A stretch of 64,000 bases of DNA, taken from positions 239,722,906 through 239,786,905 of the forward strand of contig JBOZIK010000001.1 of the NCBI GenBank assembly GCA_051453625.1. The letters are read 5' to 3'. Shown one piece after another: positions 22,780-34,850 of the stretch; position 1 is the first letter of the stretch, and the number at the start of each line of letters is the position of its first letter. Origin of the DNA: Welwitschia mirabilis (Eukaryota; Gnetophyta; Gnetopsida; Welwitschiales). The position numbers and the translations under genes are program-made. Below the pieces are notes generated by a model. It did not search any database. It saw only the letters and a list, made by a program, of their open reading frames with translations, and was not told where the DNA came from.

Positions 22780-23420
22780 GAATAAAATAATTTCTTATAA
22801 AAAACTAACAAATCATAACCAAGTGGTTTAAAGGAACAAATAAGGTGAAATCTTGAGTAGTAAGGGCATAATCTAGAATCAACTATAAAGGTAAAAAATA
22901 TGAAGTACAATTTTTGTCATACCCATTGAAAATGGATTTTATAAAAGACCTCATGTTAGATTAGGAAGAACAACCATTATGATCAAAAGATAAATTTTCA
23001 TAACATGACAATGTCCAAATCGATTTTTATAATTTACCCAAGACTGAAACTTAACTGGAGTCATGTCTCCTATGAGATTATCATGTCTATCACAAAGACT
23101 GTTAACCATGTTAAAACTCTTACAAATAATTTACTTAACTTACGGAAAAATTTCACTGAAATATTTTCGTAAAGCTATGTAATTATTGAGATCATTTGGA
23201 ACATAAATATTAAGAATATGAATGAAGAAACCATCAATTCCAAATATACAACATACTATAAATCTATTTATGAAATCAAAATCGGTACCACTCTTGTCTA
23301 GTTTTTGACAAATTAAAAGAGGAATACCTCCATAGCCTTCCTGATATTCATATATAGAGGGGGTCAAGGGGAAGGAAAAAGACACAAGCATTTTAACTCA
23401 CATTAAGCTTGACTTGATGT
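22780..23420 (-). pseudogene. LINE endonuclease fragment
   Basis: The open stretch at 23140-23391 reads YGGIPLLICQKL, then FIHILNIYVPNDLNNY. This matches the GGVAILI and NIYAPN motifs of the apurinic endonuclease (EEP family) of L1-type retrotransposons. Minus-strand reading below 23140 continues weakly (GDMTPVKFQSW) with stops. No RT domain follows, so only a piece remains. Confidence 0.65.
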
Positions 23421-26400
23421 TTAAAACTACTAACCTCAATCTCTTAAATAGAAATAACATTAGCTAACTAAATAGAAGACAAACTCCAAATAGTATATGC
23501 GTGACTTAGGTCAGACAAGCCTCATATATTTCATATTGCGTAATTCATAAGAAGAATATGTCAACATAATCTCCCTAAACCTTCATATGCATAACATCAT
23601 TCTTGAGATGTTGTTCAAGAGAGTTAAGAATATCAAAGGAGTTTCAAAATTACATTTCAGAGAAAATGCTTCACTATGGTTTTAATCAAATAGTTTTTAA
23701 GTACTTTCCAAAGTCATAGAATTAGTGGTCCCTTATCATGTTATTAGAGAAATTTATCACATCATTATCATGCTTTCTCATTTTCAAATTATATCATTAT
23801 GTTCCTATTTTCAATTTGGAATTTGTATGTGAAAGGACGGGAGTTGAAAAAGCATTTAAAATTTAGAAATAGACATATATAACAACAAGATATATTTTCT
23901 ATTAATGCATTCTAAGGAGATACATAACCACATTATCAAAATGTGAAATACATATGGAGTACATAGATTCAAACTCTCATCAAAATACATTATCCATTAG
24001 ATAAGGAGGGAAAATATTATATCATACATTTGAAAATATCATGAATTTTTCATTTTCCAAAATCATTCTTCTTCTACTGGTATGGGTGATGATGAACTCA
24101 TTCCACATCCAAACTGCATTTTCAAATCCATTTTAATCTCTTTAACTTTAAATATGAGGTGAGTTATCTTGAGAGCCAAATCTTTCATTTGGGCTTGTAT
24201 CTGGTCATAACACCTCTAATATTACCTTTTGTCTATGAAAATTAATGTATTAAGAATCCCACTAAGATGTCATTTGTAATATGTTTTGGATATGTCTCTA
24301 GAGGTTGAACTTGTTCATGCTATGTAAAGTAAGTTTTATTTGTCTTTCTTAGTCAGACTAATCATATACGTAGATTTCTCATGAGCAAGATGAGACATGA
24401 TCTTAAATTTTAGGATGGAATTACTTAATAATGGAAAGGCAATGATGTTTAAAATATTAGTTTCATATATTTGATAATAATGTACATCAAGTTATATGGT
24501 TCTTCATTAAGTAAAGTAAGCACGAACCTAGTGTAAACTTCATCAAGTTATCTATGTAAGTATTAGAATGAATATTCATGGCCTCCAATCCAAAGAAGAC
24601 ATATATTAGTGGTAGTGGACTTAGGCCAAATCAAAGGCTTCTTAAGCATCCTTCTCACCAACTAGAAGTTAAAAGTACTCTAATGTTTACTCCCTTATAG
24701 CTCTATTAACATACAGTCAAGTGCCATGCATAAAGATGCTATAATTATCCCTTAAATAATCCTCTATAATCTCAATCTTAGTGTGTCCTATCTTAGATTT
24801 GATTATGATTTCTCTTTATAATTTGTTTAAATCATGTGAAGGGATCTTTGGAGGTCTTGTATTTTGTCTTCATTCTCCTATAAAATTCTCTTACTTGACT
24901 ATTGAAATATTCTCTATGTGTGAGTTTAACAAACCAAGCCAAGCAATAGTAGATTGGCTCTTGCCTTATTTCAAGTTATAGGTGTTTTAACCAATCGACA
25001 TAATTTCATTTTAGTATCAAAGAGGACTCTTGAAACTACCTTCTAGTTTATGCAGCAACATGTAAAGTGGAGGGTTGACTTGTAAAAGTAGAAGCTTATG
25101 CTAAGGTGTAAGCTAGAGTTCTCAACACCCCATGGCTACTTCCAGTTTTATGAGTGTATTTTTGTTTTTCCTAAAACATGGCAAAATTGTCATTAATTCC
25201 TTCCACTGAGAAATCCATTGTAATTTACAAATACCAAATGATAATAGCTTTTAAGGAAAGATGACACTAATAACAATTGTAAAATTAATAGGAGAGGGGC
25301 TAGGCTTGATATAATTTTTAAAATTTTTAAATAATAGAGCTCTAAATGAGGAAACAGTTATAATAGGAAAGAAATTATTGTCTTTGTGAGTTTTTATATC
25401 CAACTATTTGGACAGATTTCTAAAATATTAAGAAAACATAATTAACATGAATGACTTAAAGGAAAATATTTGAGTTGTTCAATTATGGAAAGAGAAATCC
25501 TAAATCTAGAAGATTAAAATGAAATTGCATTTTTGAAAAGATAAATATGATGGCTTAAAAAATATCTAAAAGGACTAGGTATTGACATAATTTGTATAGA
25601 ATAAAGGCATTAAAATCATTTAGAACAAGGCTAGAATCATGAGACTGAAATCTAATAATTTTGAACCCTAAGATATCAAAAGAATATAACCATCCTATTT
25701 TGAAGGAATCCAAACTTTTAATGGGAGAGCATTCTTATTACTTAAGCTATCTAAGAATAAAGGTTTTCTTTAAGAAATCCACATGGAAACCTAGAGGCAA
25801 TCACGTGAGGCTTAAAATTTCAAGCACATATAAGAAACAGTAAAGTTGTCACACTTGTGCAAGGGTTTCTATGAAAGATTAGAGGTTGTATCTTTTTTTT
25901 TCCCTTTTAGTTCCTCATCTTAAGACAATAATAGTAATGTATGAGGATAATCCTAGATCTACATAGGTTTAGAATAGGAAAAAGGTACTTGTTCATTTTA
26001 CTTCTGGGGGGAAGAGCCAGGATTGAGGGGAGGCAAAATAAGAAAAGAGGGTTTTGTGTTTATTATTTCTCTTAAAATGTACCCTAATCAAGCTAAAAAT
26101 TCTAAAAGCAAAAAAGAATAAAAAAAGTAAGAGGTTAATCCCTTAACCATGGGGATAAAGGACCACCTAAAGTGGACATGATGTTGTCGGTTATTTTGGT
26201 CACTAAAGAAACAAAGTTGCACTCGAAAAGAAAAAGGCTAAAATGAATTTTATCCTACAATTAATTAGCTTAGGCCTTTATATTTTTTCATTAATTATGA
26301 TCTATCATTGGGTAATAGACCTATAATAGGTTTTAAAAATCCTATTGCAACTCTGTTATGAGTTATTGTAAGGTAATAAGTCCATTTGTATGTAAATTAA

Positions 26401-28028
26401 CAATTATTTCTCTAGTTATCATTGCATCACAATAATGTAATAGGACTGAGTAAGAAAAATCTAAGAGCTTATCTCTCACATGATGGATTTTGATATAATA
26501 TGTGATACTATCATGTCATTGGCTAAGCGACTCATAAGTGATAGCTTAGTGATAGAATTTTACCACAATCATATCACTAGGTAATAGAGAATAGTTTAAA
26601 GAAAAATATGTTTCTAAATATTTAATTATTTATTATTATTATTTTTTAATATAATGTTTATACTACATGTAGTCTTATCAAGAGGCCATCACTAAGTGAT
26701 AGGTCAGAACTTTTCGTGTAAAGTGATTCATATTTTATCAAGAAGCTAATGAATTGGTAGTATATTTTTAATGTAACAACATGTTTCAACATTACATTAT
26801 GTCATTATCTTATGCTGATTAAATCATTGGTAGAGTAACAAGATTAAACATAATAGGTACAAGAAGGTGTGGCAAGAAAATAAGAGATGGTTCCAACAAG
26901 TTTATAGGTGGTAAGGAGAATTAGTAACACACAACTGGAAGACTAAAAACAATTAGGGTTTTTAGATAGGTGATAGAAAGGGGAGAACAAATTGCAATAC
27001 CATTATGTTATATAAATAGTTCCCATATAATCTATGAAGGGATGTTTTGGGGCTTTTTGGTGAAATCTTAAAAAAGATTCTTAAGGAAAATAAGATCATT
27101 AGGAAGCACTATGAAGTGACTTCCAAGGCACTTGTACCTATTGCTACTCAATAGGATAGTATTTTATGTTACCATGTCCTTGTTAAACTAATAGTAATAT
27201 AAACATAATTATTCTACAAAGAAACTTATATTATTATGCATGTAGTTTGAAAACAAATTTCATGTTCTATTTCTTGCTCTTACTATTAATTTAGTTAAAG
27301 TTAGTATTAAGATAGTATAGTAATTAGAAATGGGTCATGCATAAATCCAACCATGATTTTTTGTATCTTATTATTAAATTTATTTCTTCAAATTATTTAT
27401 AAATATTCTAAATAAAAAAGAAGTTAATAAAGCACCATTTGTTAAGAATAGTCATTCTCAATAAGACATGTGTTTGATGAATAAGGAACTCTTGTTAGTT
27501 TTAGAAACTTGAAAATAAATCTAATTTTTTTAAAATTATAATAATAAAGACCCATTTAATGTAAGATAGATAAGGAAGGTGGAGAGATGAAAAGAAAAGA
27601 TATGTACAAAATCCTAAAAAAATACAAGTCTCTAAAAAATGCCAAGTTAGATGAAGCAACTAATAATGCCATGAGAATAAAGATTAATCCTTATGACTTC
27701 ATGAAGGGTATGAAAACACTTAAGAGAAGTTAAATTGAAATATAAAGAAAATTAGATCTTTTAATATAGATACAAATAGGAAGAGGTAAATCTAACACTG
27801 TGAAAAGATTAAATTGGGAAGAAGAGAAGACTGCTAATTCAATTCGCTTAAGTATAGATTACTATATACTTATCACACTCAACCTTATGGACCCTTTGGT
27901 TTTGGAAATTCCCAATAAGATTAGTAACATGAATACTACTAATATTCTTATCTTTGAGGATAAAGTGAATGATGAACACTTTTGAAACTTAGGATGCCTA
28001 ACGAACAACATTTTAAAGTAAGTACTAG
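23421..28028. other. Unassigned AT-rich intergenic DNA
   Basis: Mostly stop-dense. A minus-strand reading at roughly 24560-25130 has a somewhat protein-like texture with stops, but I cannot match it to a family. Around 26280-26840 the word AAGTGATAG and its complement recur loosely. The 61-codon frame at 27800-27985 may belong to the 5' part of the gag remnant that follows. Confidence 0.3.
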
Positions 28029-28720
28029 CCTATTAAGATCATTGAATATCTGAGAGATTAAATCCTACATATTAAGCAGAAGGACAATGAGACGTTTTAT
28101 GCATTCATAGACAAATATTATATTCTTTTAGTAAAATGTTTTAATCATGGAATAACTTTAAGAGAATGAATTAGATATTTGTTGATAGGATTAAGAAATG
28201 AATCTTTGAAGAAATTAGATACGTTACATGGAGATAGCATTAGGAAAGGTAACATCCACTATATCAAAGCTAGCATGAAAAACTCTATAGAATGAGTCAG
28301 GGATGGAATCAGAATGAGGATAAGGGAAAGAAAAAGATGAATGTACTTAATATAGAGAATTGGAAAGAATTCAGATGTATAATTATGTTAGAAGAAACTA
28401 ATAAGAAAATAGAATCCTTGAGGAAAAAAATAAATAGATTGAAATAAGATCAAAAAATTAAGGCTTCTAGATATTGAAATAAAGATAATCATAAATTTAT
28501 AAAATGTCCTTAGATGATAGATTTTGTGGAATGACTACATATTAATAGGGTTGACTGTAATCCCAATAATACCCCTTAGGTTATAAAGAATCCTTAGCCT
28601 AAAAAATGGAAGAATAAGGAGGAGAATCTAGTACAAATTTTATGCAATTTAAAAGATAGTAGCAACATGATTACTTTAGGAACTGACTAATTAAAATATA
28701 AATAGGAGGAAGAAACATGA
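28029..28720 (+). pseudogene. Ty3/gypsy gag fragment
   Basis: Plus-strand reading at about 28035-28250 contains QKDNETFYAFIDKYYILLVK, then CFNHGI and LLIGLRNESLKKLD. This is the retrotransposon gag (Retrotrans_gag) core, normally QxxGEtfyeyxxRFkeLl..CPhHGi...l...F..GL. Two in-frame stops interrupt it. A lysine/glutamate-rich stretch follows to about 28720. No pol follows because the Tat element lies just downstream in the opposite orientation. Confidence 0.65.
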
Positions 28721-29042
28721 GGAACCTCTTATACTAGTGTAGCCTTAACCATATCCAAGGGTAGCTAGTTGAAAGGCCATTGAAGCCAAGTTAGGAAGAC
28801 ATCTCCATCCTAATTCAACTCCTTTATTTATTTAAAAAAATAAAAAATAAAAAAAAGAAAGAAATAAAGAAAGAAACATTAAAAAAAAGAAGAATTAGAA
28901 AGAGATGAACGACATCCCATTGGAAACAAAGAAAAAAGAGGATAATACATTACCCTTTCCAATGAAAAGTAAGATAATATACAATTTTCAAGGGAAAGAA
29001 GAAAAGGATTTAGAATACCTTGCTAATGTTTTGTTTGCTTTT

Positions 29043-29175
29043 TGTAACTAAGGTTTAAAATTTGGTTTTTACATTAATGATGTTGGACAACTTAGTTTAA
29101 CTTAGTTTGATGTCCTCCTTTGAGCACCAAACAGTTTTGACTATCTTTGATAAATCAAGATTTGTTTTAGATGTT
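29043..29175 (-). repeat. Tat 3' LTR, segment 1
   Basis: Matches 48091-48210 of the right LTR (TGTAACTAAGG..., TTGATGATGTTGAACAACTT-like, AAACTATTTTGAGTATCTTT-like). It ends in the 19-bp target duplication of the LINE insertion. Confidence 0.8.
29157..29175. repeat. Target-site duplication, left copy
   Basis: AAGATTTGTTTTAGATGTT, identical to 31389-31407. It flanks the LINE insertion. Confidence 0.9.
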
Positions 29176-29279
29176 TCTTTTTTTTTGAATGAAATTGTAA
29201 GATTTCATTGCTATAAGAACAAAATAGATCAAACTATTATAGAAGCACTAGATACAGACCAAATCGAGGCTGAGAGATT

Positions 29280-30010
29280 AAGACCTCTCTGTGTAGTCTA
29301 GAAAATGCAGGAAGAAAACTGTAAAAAATAGAGTATATACAATCATCCTGTAAGAGAGAAGATTAGACTGGGCATGGAAAATACTTCTGATTTGGCAGCA
29401 ATCAGTGCATTTCTGTGCTTTTTAACAGAGTAACCACCCTTTAAGCTTTACTGATAACTGAGCTGTCAAACTGAGAAATCAATCAAACTTTGTGCAGAAT
29501 CAGTCTGTCTATTTAAATGTTAGCACAACAAATTAAATCAGTGGGCCTTTAAACCAACAGATTTTACTTCCAGCTATGGAGACTTCAGCAGATCGTAAAC
29601 ACCATGGAGACTTCAGCAGATTGTAAACATCATTATAAGATCAAGATCTCTCTGTGTAGTCTAGAAAACTTAGGAAGAAAACTGTAAAAAAAACAGAGTA
29701 TATACAATCATCCTGCAAGAGAGGAGATTAGACTAGGCATGGAAAATACTTCTGTTCTTGGCAGCAATTAGTATTTCTGTGCTTCGTAACAGAGTAACCG
29801 CCCTTTAAGCTTTACTGATAACTGAGCTATCAGTTGGTGAAATTGAGAAATCAATCAAACCGTGTACAGGGGAATCAGTCTGTTTATTTAAACGTTAGCA
29901 GAGCAAATGCATGGCTCCTTTAACATCTGGGCCATCATATTTGATAAATCAGTGGGTGTTTAAACCAACAAATTTTACTTCTAGTTATGGAGATTCAGTA
30001 GATTTTAAAC
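29280..30010. repeat. Tandem duplication in LINE 3' UTR, unit about 360 bp
   Basis: The stretch starting AGACCTCTCTGTGTAGTCTAG near 29280 recurs near 29645 (TCTCTCTGTGTAGTCTAG), with matching order through GGCAGCAAT, AACAGAGTAACC, TTTAAGCTTTACTGATAACT and the CAGTCTGT segment. A short internal doubling (GGAGACTTCAGCAGAT) sits at 29576-29630. Confidence 0.8.
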
Positions 30011-30222
30011 ACCATTAACTTTATTAGTTGGTTAGACAAAAATATCAATCAAATTACTGAAGAAGCTAAGCATTCTTGCATAAGATCAAAACAGGGGATT
30101 TACTTCCAGCTGTGAAGACTTCAATAGATTCTAAACACCATTAACTTTATCAGTTGGCGAGACAAAAATATCAATCAAATTACTGAAGAAGCAGCATTCC
30201 TGCATGAGAGCAAAACAGGGGA
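30005..30222. repeat. Second tandem duplication, unit about 110 bp
   Basis: AAACACCATTAACTTTAT.AGTTGG...GACAAAAATATCAATCAAATTACTGAAGAAGC appears at about 30008 and again at about 30134, each followed by AGCATTC.TGCAT and AAAACAGGGGA. Confidence 0.8.
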
Positions 30223-30606
30223 AAAAATTGCGTCATTAGAGACAATTTGTTTGCTTAGCATTAGCATAGCAGGGGATTCTTTTAAGATATAAACGCAAAA
30301 ATTCTTTCACTATAATCTTTGGGCCATCACATTTTAATAACAAAGAGGACAGTAATTAAGCCAACAATCTTTACTTCCAGTAGTGAGAATGTCAACAAAA
30401 AGAGAACTAAAAACTATTTAAAACCATTGTGGGTTGAGACCCATCTGTGAGTAGCATCTTCCATTCTTGGGAGTGCTCTTGAGTTTTGAAATCTGGGGAA
30501 GATTCATCTTCAAGTCAAATCTTATACTATCAATAATTTTGGGAATATATGGCTTAGCATCTCTAAATAAAAAATGATTTCTAAGTTGCCATATATGATA
30601 TATAGT

Positions 30607-30898
30607 NNNNNNNNNNNNNNNNNNNNNNNNNNNNNNNNNNNNNNNNNNNNNNNNNNNNNNNNNNNNNNNNNNNNNNNNNNNNNNNNNNNNNNNNNNNNNN
30701 NNNNNNNNNNNNNNNNNNNNNNNNNNNNNNNNNNNNNNNNNNNNNNNNNNNNNNNNNNNNNNNNNNNNNNNNNNNNNNNNNNNNNNNNNNNNNNNNNNNN
30801 NNNNNNNNNNNNNNNNNNNNNNNNNNNNNNNNNNNNNNNNNNNNNNNNNNNNNNNNNNNNNNNNNNNNNNNNNNNNNNNNNNNNNNNNNNNNNNNNNN
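30607..30898. other. Assembly gap (292 N)
   Basis: Run of N. The 180 bases before it and the 190 bases from about 30925 are diverged copies of one another (zf-RVT coding end plus 3' UTR start). The gap therefore sits in a duplication. Confidence 0.95.
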
Positions 30899-31388
30899 CT
30901 GAGAAAATTTCATCAAAATAAGAATGAAAAACTATTTAACACCAATGTGGGTTGAGACACATCTGTGAGCAACATTTTCTATTCTTAGGAGTGCTCTTAA
31001 GTTTTGAAATCTGGGAAAGATTCATCTTTAGGTCAAATCTTATACTATTAATAACTTTGAGTATATCTGACTTAACATCTTTGAATAAGAAATGATTTCT
31101 GAGTTGCCATATATGATATATAGTTGCTGCAAAGACTACTCTAGTAATCCCATCCTTAATAATGCTTCTATCATAAGAGTGAAGAAGCCATTGTTGTAAT
31201 TCACTCCATCTATATAAAGGAGTGGTTAGGTGTAATAGGTCTGGGGCCTTAGAAAGAACATAGATTGAAATTAGACATTAAAAAAACAGATGATCAATAG
31301 TTTCCTCTTCCATCTGGCATAAAGGACACAATGTAGATATACTTCGGTCATAATGAATGATCCTGCTTCTTGTATTTAATCTTTGTAG

Positions 31389-31407
31389 AAGATTTGTTTT
31401 AGATGTT
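31389..31407. repeat. Target-site duplication, right copy
   Basis: AAGATTTGTTTTAGATGTT; pairs with 29157-29175. Confidence 0.9.
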
Positions 31408-32723
31408 GATTTCCCTCTTTTTCTTTTTTTTTAATATAAATATTTCACTACCACTCTTGCTATAGCTTTTTTTTAATGGTTTTCCAACATCGAAAATTAA
31501 GCAAAGTGAGCTAATGTAACATGACTTTGATAGACTAAGTAACTAGTAAGTAGTCCTAATGAACCAAGACATGGAATCTACAAGTAATGTGCTTTTTTTT
31601 TTCTCATTTCACGATACCAAAAAAAATAATTGAATTTTTACAAAGTCCAATGATTTATTATTTTTTATTAGTTAGATCAACAACTTTTTCCAATTAAATG
31701 TAGGAAAAATAAATTGTCTAATTTAAAAAATCCCACATATAGAAGACATAGTTTTTTTGAAAAAAAAAAAAAGGACCTATGGAAGCATGGTCTTAAATTA
31801 AGGCTAGAGTTAACACAGTTTGTTGTTGTTGTTTCTTTTTTATTTTTTTAAAGTAAAATCTTACTAATTCAGTGAAATCATCATGCTAGATCTCTAAAAA
31901 ATAATAGAGCACATAATAGAAGGTACATGGTTACTTCAAAATTCTTATGAAATGATTTTAAGAATAAGGGAAACAAGTAATACAGACTGAAATTTAGAGA
32001 AAAACTAATATCAAAATCTTGATAATCTTCTATTGCATAGATGAATTAAAGTGTGAGTTTGTAAATCTAGCTATCAATGGGTAGAAAACCATCAAGGTAG
32101 CAAAGAAATGAAAATAGAAATTTTAGAAAAATTTGATGCAAGTAATGGATGATAACTCTTGCTAGTCTTACAAATTACAAAAGAAAAGTTTTATCATAAT
32201 TTGAATTACATTCTACAAGAAAAAGATGTCTCTATTAATAATATTTTATGAGAGATTAATGAATGTGAAATTGTAAAATCTGGAGATCAAATATCTTTAC
32301 ATCACGCTCACTCTTGTTGGCCTCTTTCTTCTCATTATGATGCTTTCTGATTTGGATGTAGCCTCCTTATCGCCTAGATGTATATCTTCTTGGTATCTCT
32401 ATTGCAAACTCTATTGTGTTCTTATGGTATTTTCCCTCTTTTTTTCATATCCTAGCTATGATCACCCTTTTCCTAGGTATTTTTCTGTTGCTTCCCTACT
32501 TTACAGAGTTTCCTCTATTGCTTCTTTCTTTGCCAATTTTATTGGTGTCTTCCTTTTTCTCTAACATTCCCCTCTCCCCGTCTCTCAGTTTTGCTTGGGC
32601 TTCTTCCTTAATTTTGATCCTTCTCTTACTTTTCAAATGTCCTCTCGTGTTATGGAGTATAGGCCCTTTCCCTTGTTCTCTTTTGCATTCTTATCAGTCC
32701 CTCCTCTAAAAAATGGTGCTCCC
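31408..32723 (-). repeat. Tat 3' LTR, segment 2
   Basis: Follows 48215-49410 of the right LTR in order: the GCTAATGT.ACATGACTTT segment, GAACCTACAAGTAATGTG-like words, the T-rich run, GGTACATGGTTA, and the pyrimidine-rich stretch 32290-32710. The pyrimidine-rich plus strand gives long but meaningless open frames (32337-32709). It ends at CTCCC (32719-32723), the target duplication of the second gypsy element. Confidence 0.8.
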
Positions 32724-33045
32724 TATTGTGAACCTGCAAAAGAAAAGACAAAACTTAAAAAAGTGTGAAGACCACTTCAAGGGAGTCAAGCCTTCAACAA
32801 TCACTTTGAGGGTGATTAGCCTCTAATTAAAAGAACACTGATTTTTATTCAATGCCTTGTAAGATGTTATAATAAAGTAGATGTTACAAGGAGGGTTCTT
32901 AAAAGATAAACATTACCATAAAGAAGACATTTTTGTCATTTTTGTCTTTATAATAAATATAGATATTACTCTTATAATGGGACCATAACATTTAAAGAAG
33001 ATGTTATAGACATTACAATGGAGATAAATAAGTGAGACCATAACA
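32724..33045 (-). repeat. 3' LTR of nested gypsy element
   Basis: 322 bases, starting TATTGTGAACC (ancestral TG now TA) and ending CATAACA. It aligns with the right LTR but lacks about 40 bases after TCAATGCCTT. The missing piece includes the TATA box present in the right copy. Confidence 0.85.
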
Positions 33046-33249
33046 TTTCACTCTGCTTTAAAACAACCTTATCCTTAAGGTTAAAAATCTGAATTTCTTT
33101 TTTTGAGCTTGTAAAGGTATTCCCATGTGGAATCTCTAGGAGGAGAATTTGACTATTGTACCAATACCATTATTAGTGGTTAATTGTATTCCTTCATCAT
33201 CTTCCTATCTAATCCAGTGATAATCTACATCTAGAGCTGACCATCTTCA

Positions 33250-33560
33250 AAGAAGTCAGGTAGTTGAATAGAAGCTACTTCATCATGACCAACCCTTTTC
33301 TTCAAATTAGATACATGGAAGATAGGATGAACTTTCGATCTAGTAGGTAAATAAAGCTTATAAGCAACTTATCCAACCTTCTCGAAAATTTTGTAAGGGC
33401 CATAAAAATGAGGAGAAATCTTCGTATTACTAAGAATAGCAATTTTAGCTTATCGATAAGGTTGTAATAATAAGTAAACCATATCTCCCCCTTCAAAAGA
33501 TCACTCTGTTCTATACTTGTCTACTTAAAACTTCATTCTGGCTTGAGTAGCTTCTAAGTT
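33250..33560 (-). pseudogene. Integrase C-terminus of nested gypsy element
   Basis: Minus-strand reading GGDMVYLLLQPYR, then [23 protein letters not shown] and [16 protein letters not shown]. This is the GPF/Y module that ends Ty3/gypsy integrases, with one or two stops. Confidence 0.85.
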
Positions 33561-33613
33561 TTCTTTAAGTAATCGAAGAATTTGGTCTTAATCTTTTAGT
33601 TCTTGATCAACCT

Positions 33614-34422
33614 NNNNNNNNNNNNNNNNNNNNNNNNNNNNNNNNNNNNNNNNNNNNNNNNNNNNNNNNNNNNNNNNNNNNNNNNNNNNNNNNNNNNNNN
33701 NNNNNNNNNNNNNNNNNNNNNNNNNNNNNNNNNNNNNNNNNNNNNNNNNNNNNNNNNNNNNNNNNNNNNNNNNNNNNNNNNNNNNNNNNNNNNNNNNNNN
33801 NNNNNNNNNNNNNNNNNNNNNNNNNNNNNNNNNNNNNNNNNNNNNNNNNNNNNNNNNNNNNNNNNNNNNNNNNNNNNNNNNNNNNNNNNNNNNNNNNNNN
33901 NNNNNNNNNNNNNNNNNNNNNNNNNNNNNNNNNNNNNNNNNNNNNNNNNNNNNNNNNNNNNNNNNNNNNNNNNNNNNNNNNNNNNNNNNNNNNNNNNNNN
34001 NNNNNNNNNNNNNNNNNNNNNNNNNNNNNNNNNNNNNNNNNNNNNNNNNNNNNNNNNNNNNNNNNNNNNNNNNNNNNNNNNNNNNNNNNNNNNNNNNNNN
34101 NNNNNNNNNNNNNNNNNNNNNNNNNNNNNNNNNNNNNNNNNNNNNNNNNNNNNNNNNNNNNNNNNNNNNNNNNNNNNNNNNNNNNNNNNNNNNNNNNNNN
34201 NNNNNNNNNNNNNNNNNNNNNNNNNNNNNNNNNNNNNNNNNNNNNNNNNNNNNNNNNNNNNNNNNNNNNNNNNNNNNNNNNNNNNNNNNNNNNNNNNNNN
34301 NNNNNNNNNNNNNNNNNNNNNNNNNNNNNNNNNNNNNNNNNNNNNNNNNNNNNNNNNNNNNNNNNNNNNNNNNNNNNNNNNNNNNNNNNNNNNNNNNNNN
34401 NNNNNNNNNNNNNNNNNNNNNN
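33614..34422. other. Assembly gap (809 N)
   Basis: Run of N inside the integrase of the nested gypsy element, just beside an AT microsatellite at 34446-34505. Open frames crossing it are artefacts of the Ns. Confidence 0.95.
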
Positions 34423-34442
34423 TTTTTTTTATAAATAGTCAA

Positions 34443-34445
<3 letters not shown>

Positions 34446-34505
<60 letters not shown>
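34446..34505. repeat. AT microsatellite inside integrase
   Basis: About 30 AT/TA dinucleotides replace coding sequence just after the integrase stretch that reads TEVVNHCVNIY on the minus strand. Confidence 0.95.
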
Positions 34506-34508
<3 letters not shown>

Positions 34509-34850
34509 CACAATGATTAACGACCTCAGTTTACCCATTGGTTTGAGGATGATAAGATGAACTCATACATAAGTCAGTTCCTTGTAAATGAAATACCTCC
34601 TATCAAAAGTTACTAGTAAATACCTTATCTCTATCACTATGGAGTTAGGTATACCATGCAAATTAAATACATGCTCTATAAACAATTAAGCACTCAAAAG
34701 AATAGTAAAAAGACAAGTAATAGAAATGAAATGGGCATATTTAAAGAGTTGATCAATTACTACCATAATGACATTCTTCCCATTGGAAGGTGGTAATCCA
34801 TTAATGAAGTCCATGGAGATGTCAGTCCATACCCCCTCTAGAATATTTAG
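34506..34850 (-). pseudogene. Integrase core of nested gypsy element
   Basis: Minus-strand reading contains [18 protein letters not shown] (about 34745-34800) and SSYHPQTNGQTEVVN (34510-34555). These are the first catalytic aspartate region and the QTDGQTE motif with the glutamate. The middle aspartate region is shifted in frame. Integrase would join element cDNA to the chromosome. Confidence 0.85.

Larger units (their letters stand above)
29176..31388 (-). mobile_element. 5'-truncated LINE insertion in the Tat LTR
   Basis: Flanked by a perfect 19-bp duplication. The left edge has a T9 run (29178-29186), the complement of a poly(A) tail, so the LINE reads on the minus strand. Near the right edge the minus-strand reading has the LINE C-terminal zinc-binding domain (zf-RVT): LCPLCQMEEETIDHLFF near 31290-31345, then FAATIYHIWQLRNHFLFKD near 31080-31140, with stops. 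The left two-thirds is a 3' UTR built from tandem duplications. The orthologous stretch of the right LTR (about 48190-48230) lacks the insert. Endonuclease and RT are absent, so it arrived truncated or was trimmed. Confidence 0.85.

Noticed and set aside
26280-26840. Recurring AAGTGATAG-like words and CACTA trinucleotides, as in a CACTA transposon end
   Set aside because: Words are loose, with no ordered sub-terminal pattern, no inverted ends and no transposase.
30574-30921. Open frames of 111-115 residues
   Set aside because: Mostly the 292-N gap.
32337-32709. Hydrophobic leucine/phenylalanine-rich frames resembling membrane proteins
   Set aside because: They come from a pyrimidine-rich LTR segment, and the same bias gives similar frames at 49250-49995 in the other LTR.
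33588-34508. Open frames of 284 and 301 residues
   Set aside because: They consist of the 809-N gap plus an AT repeat.
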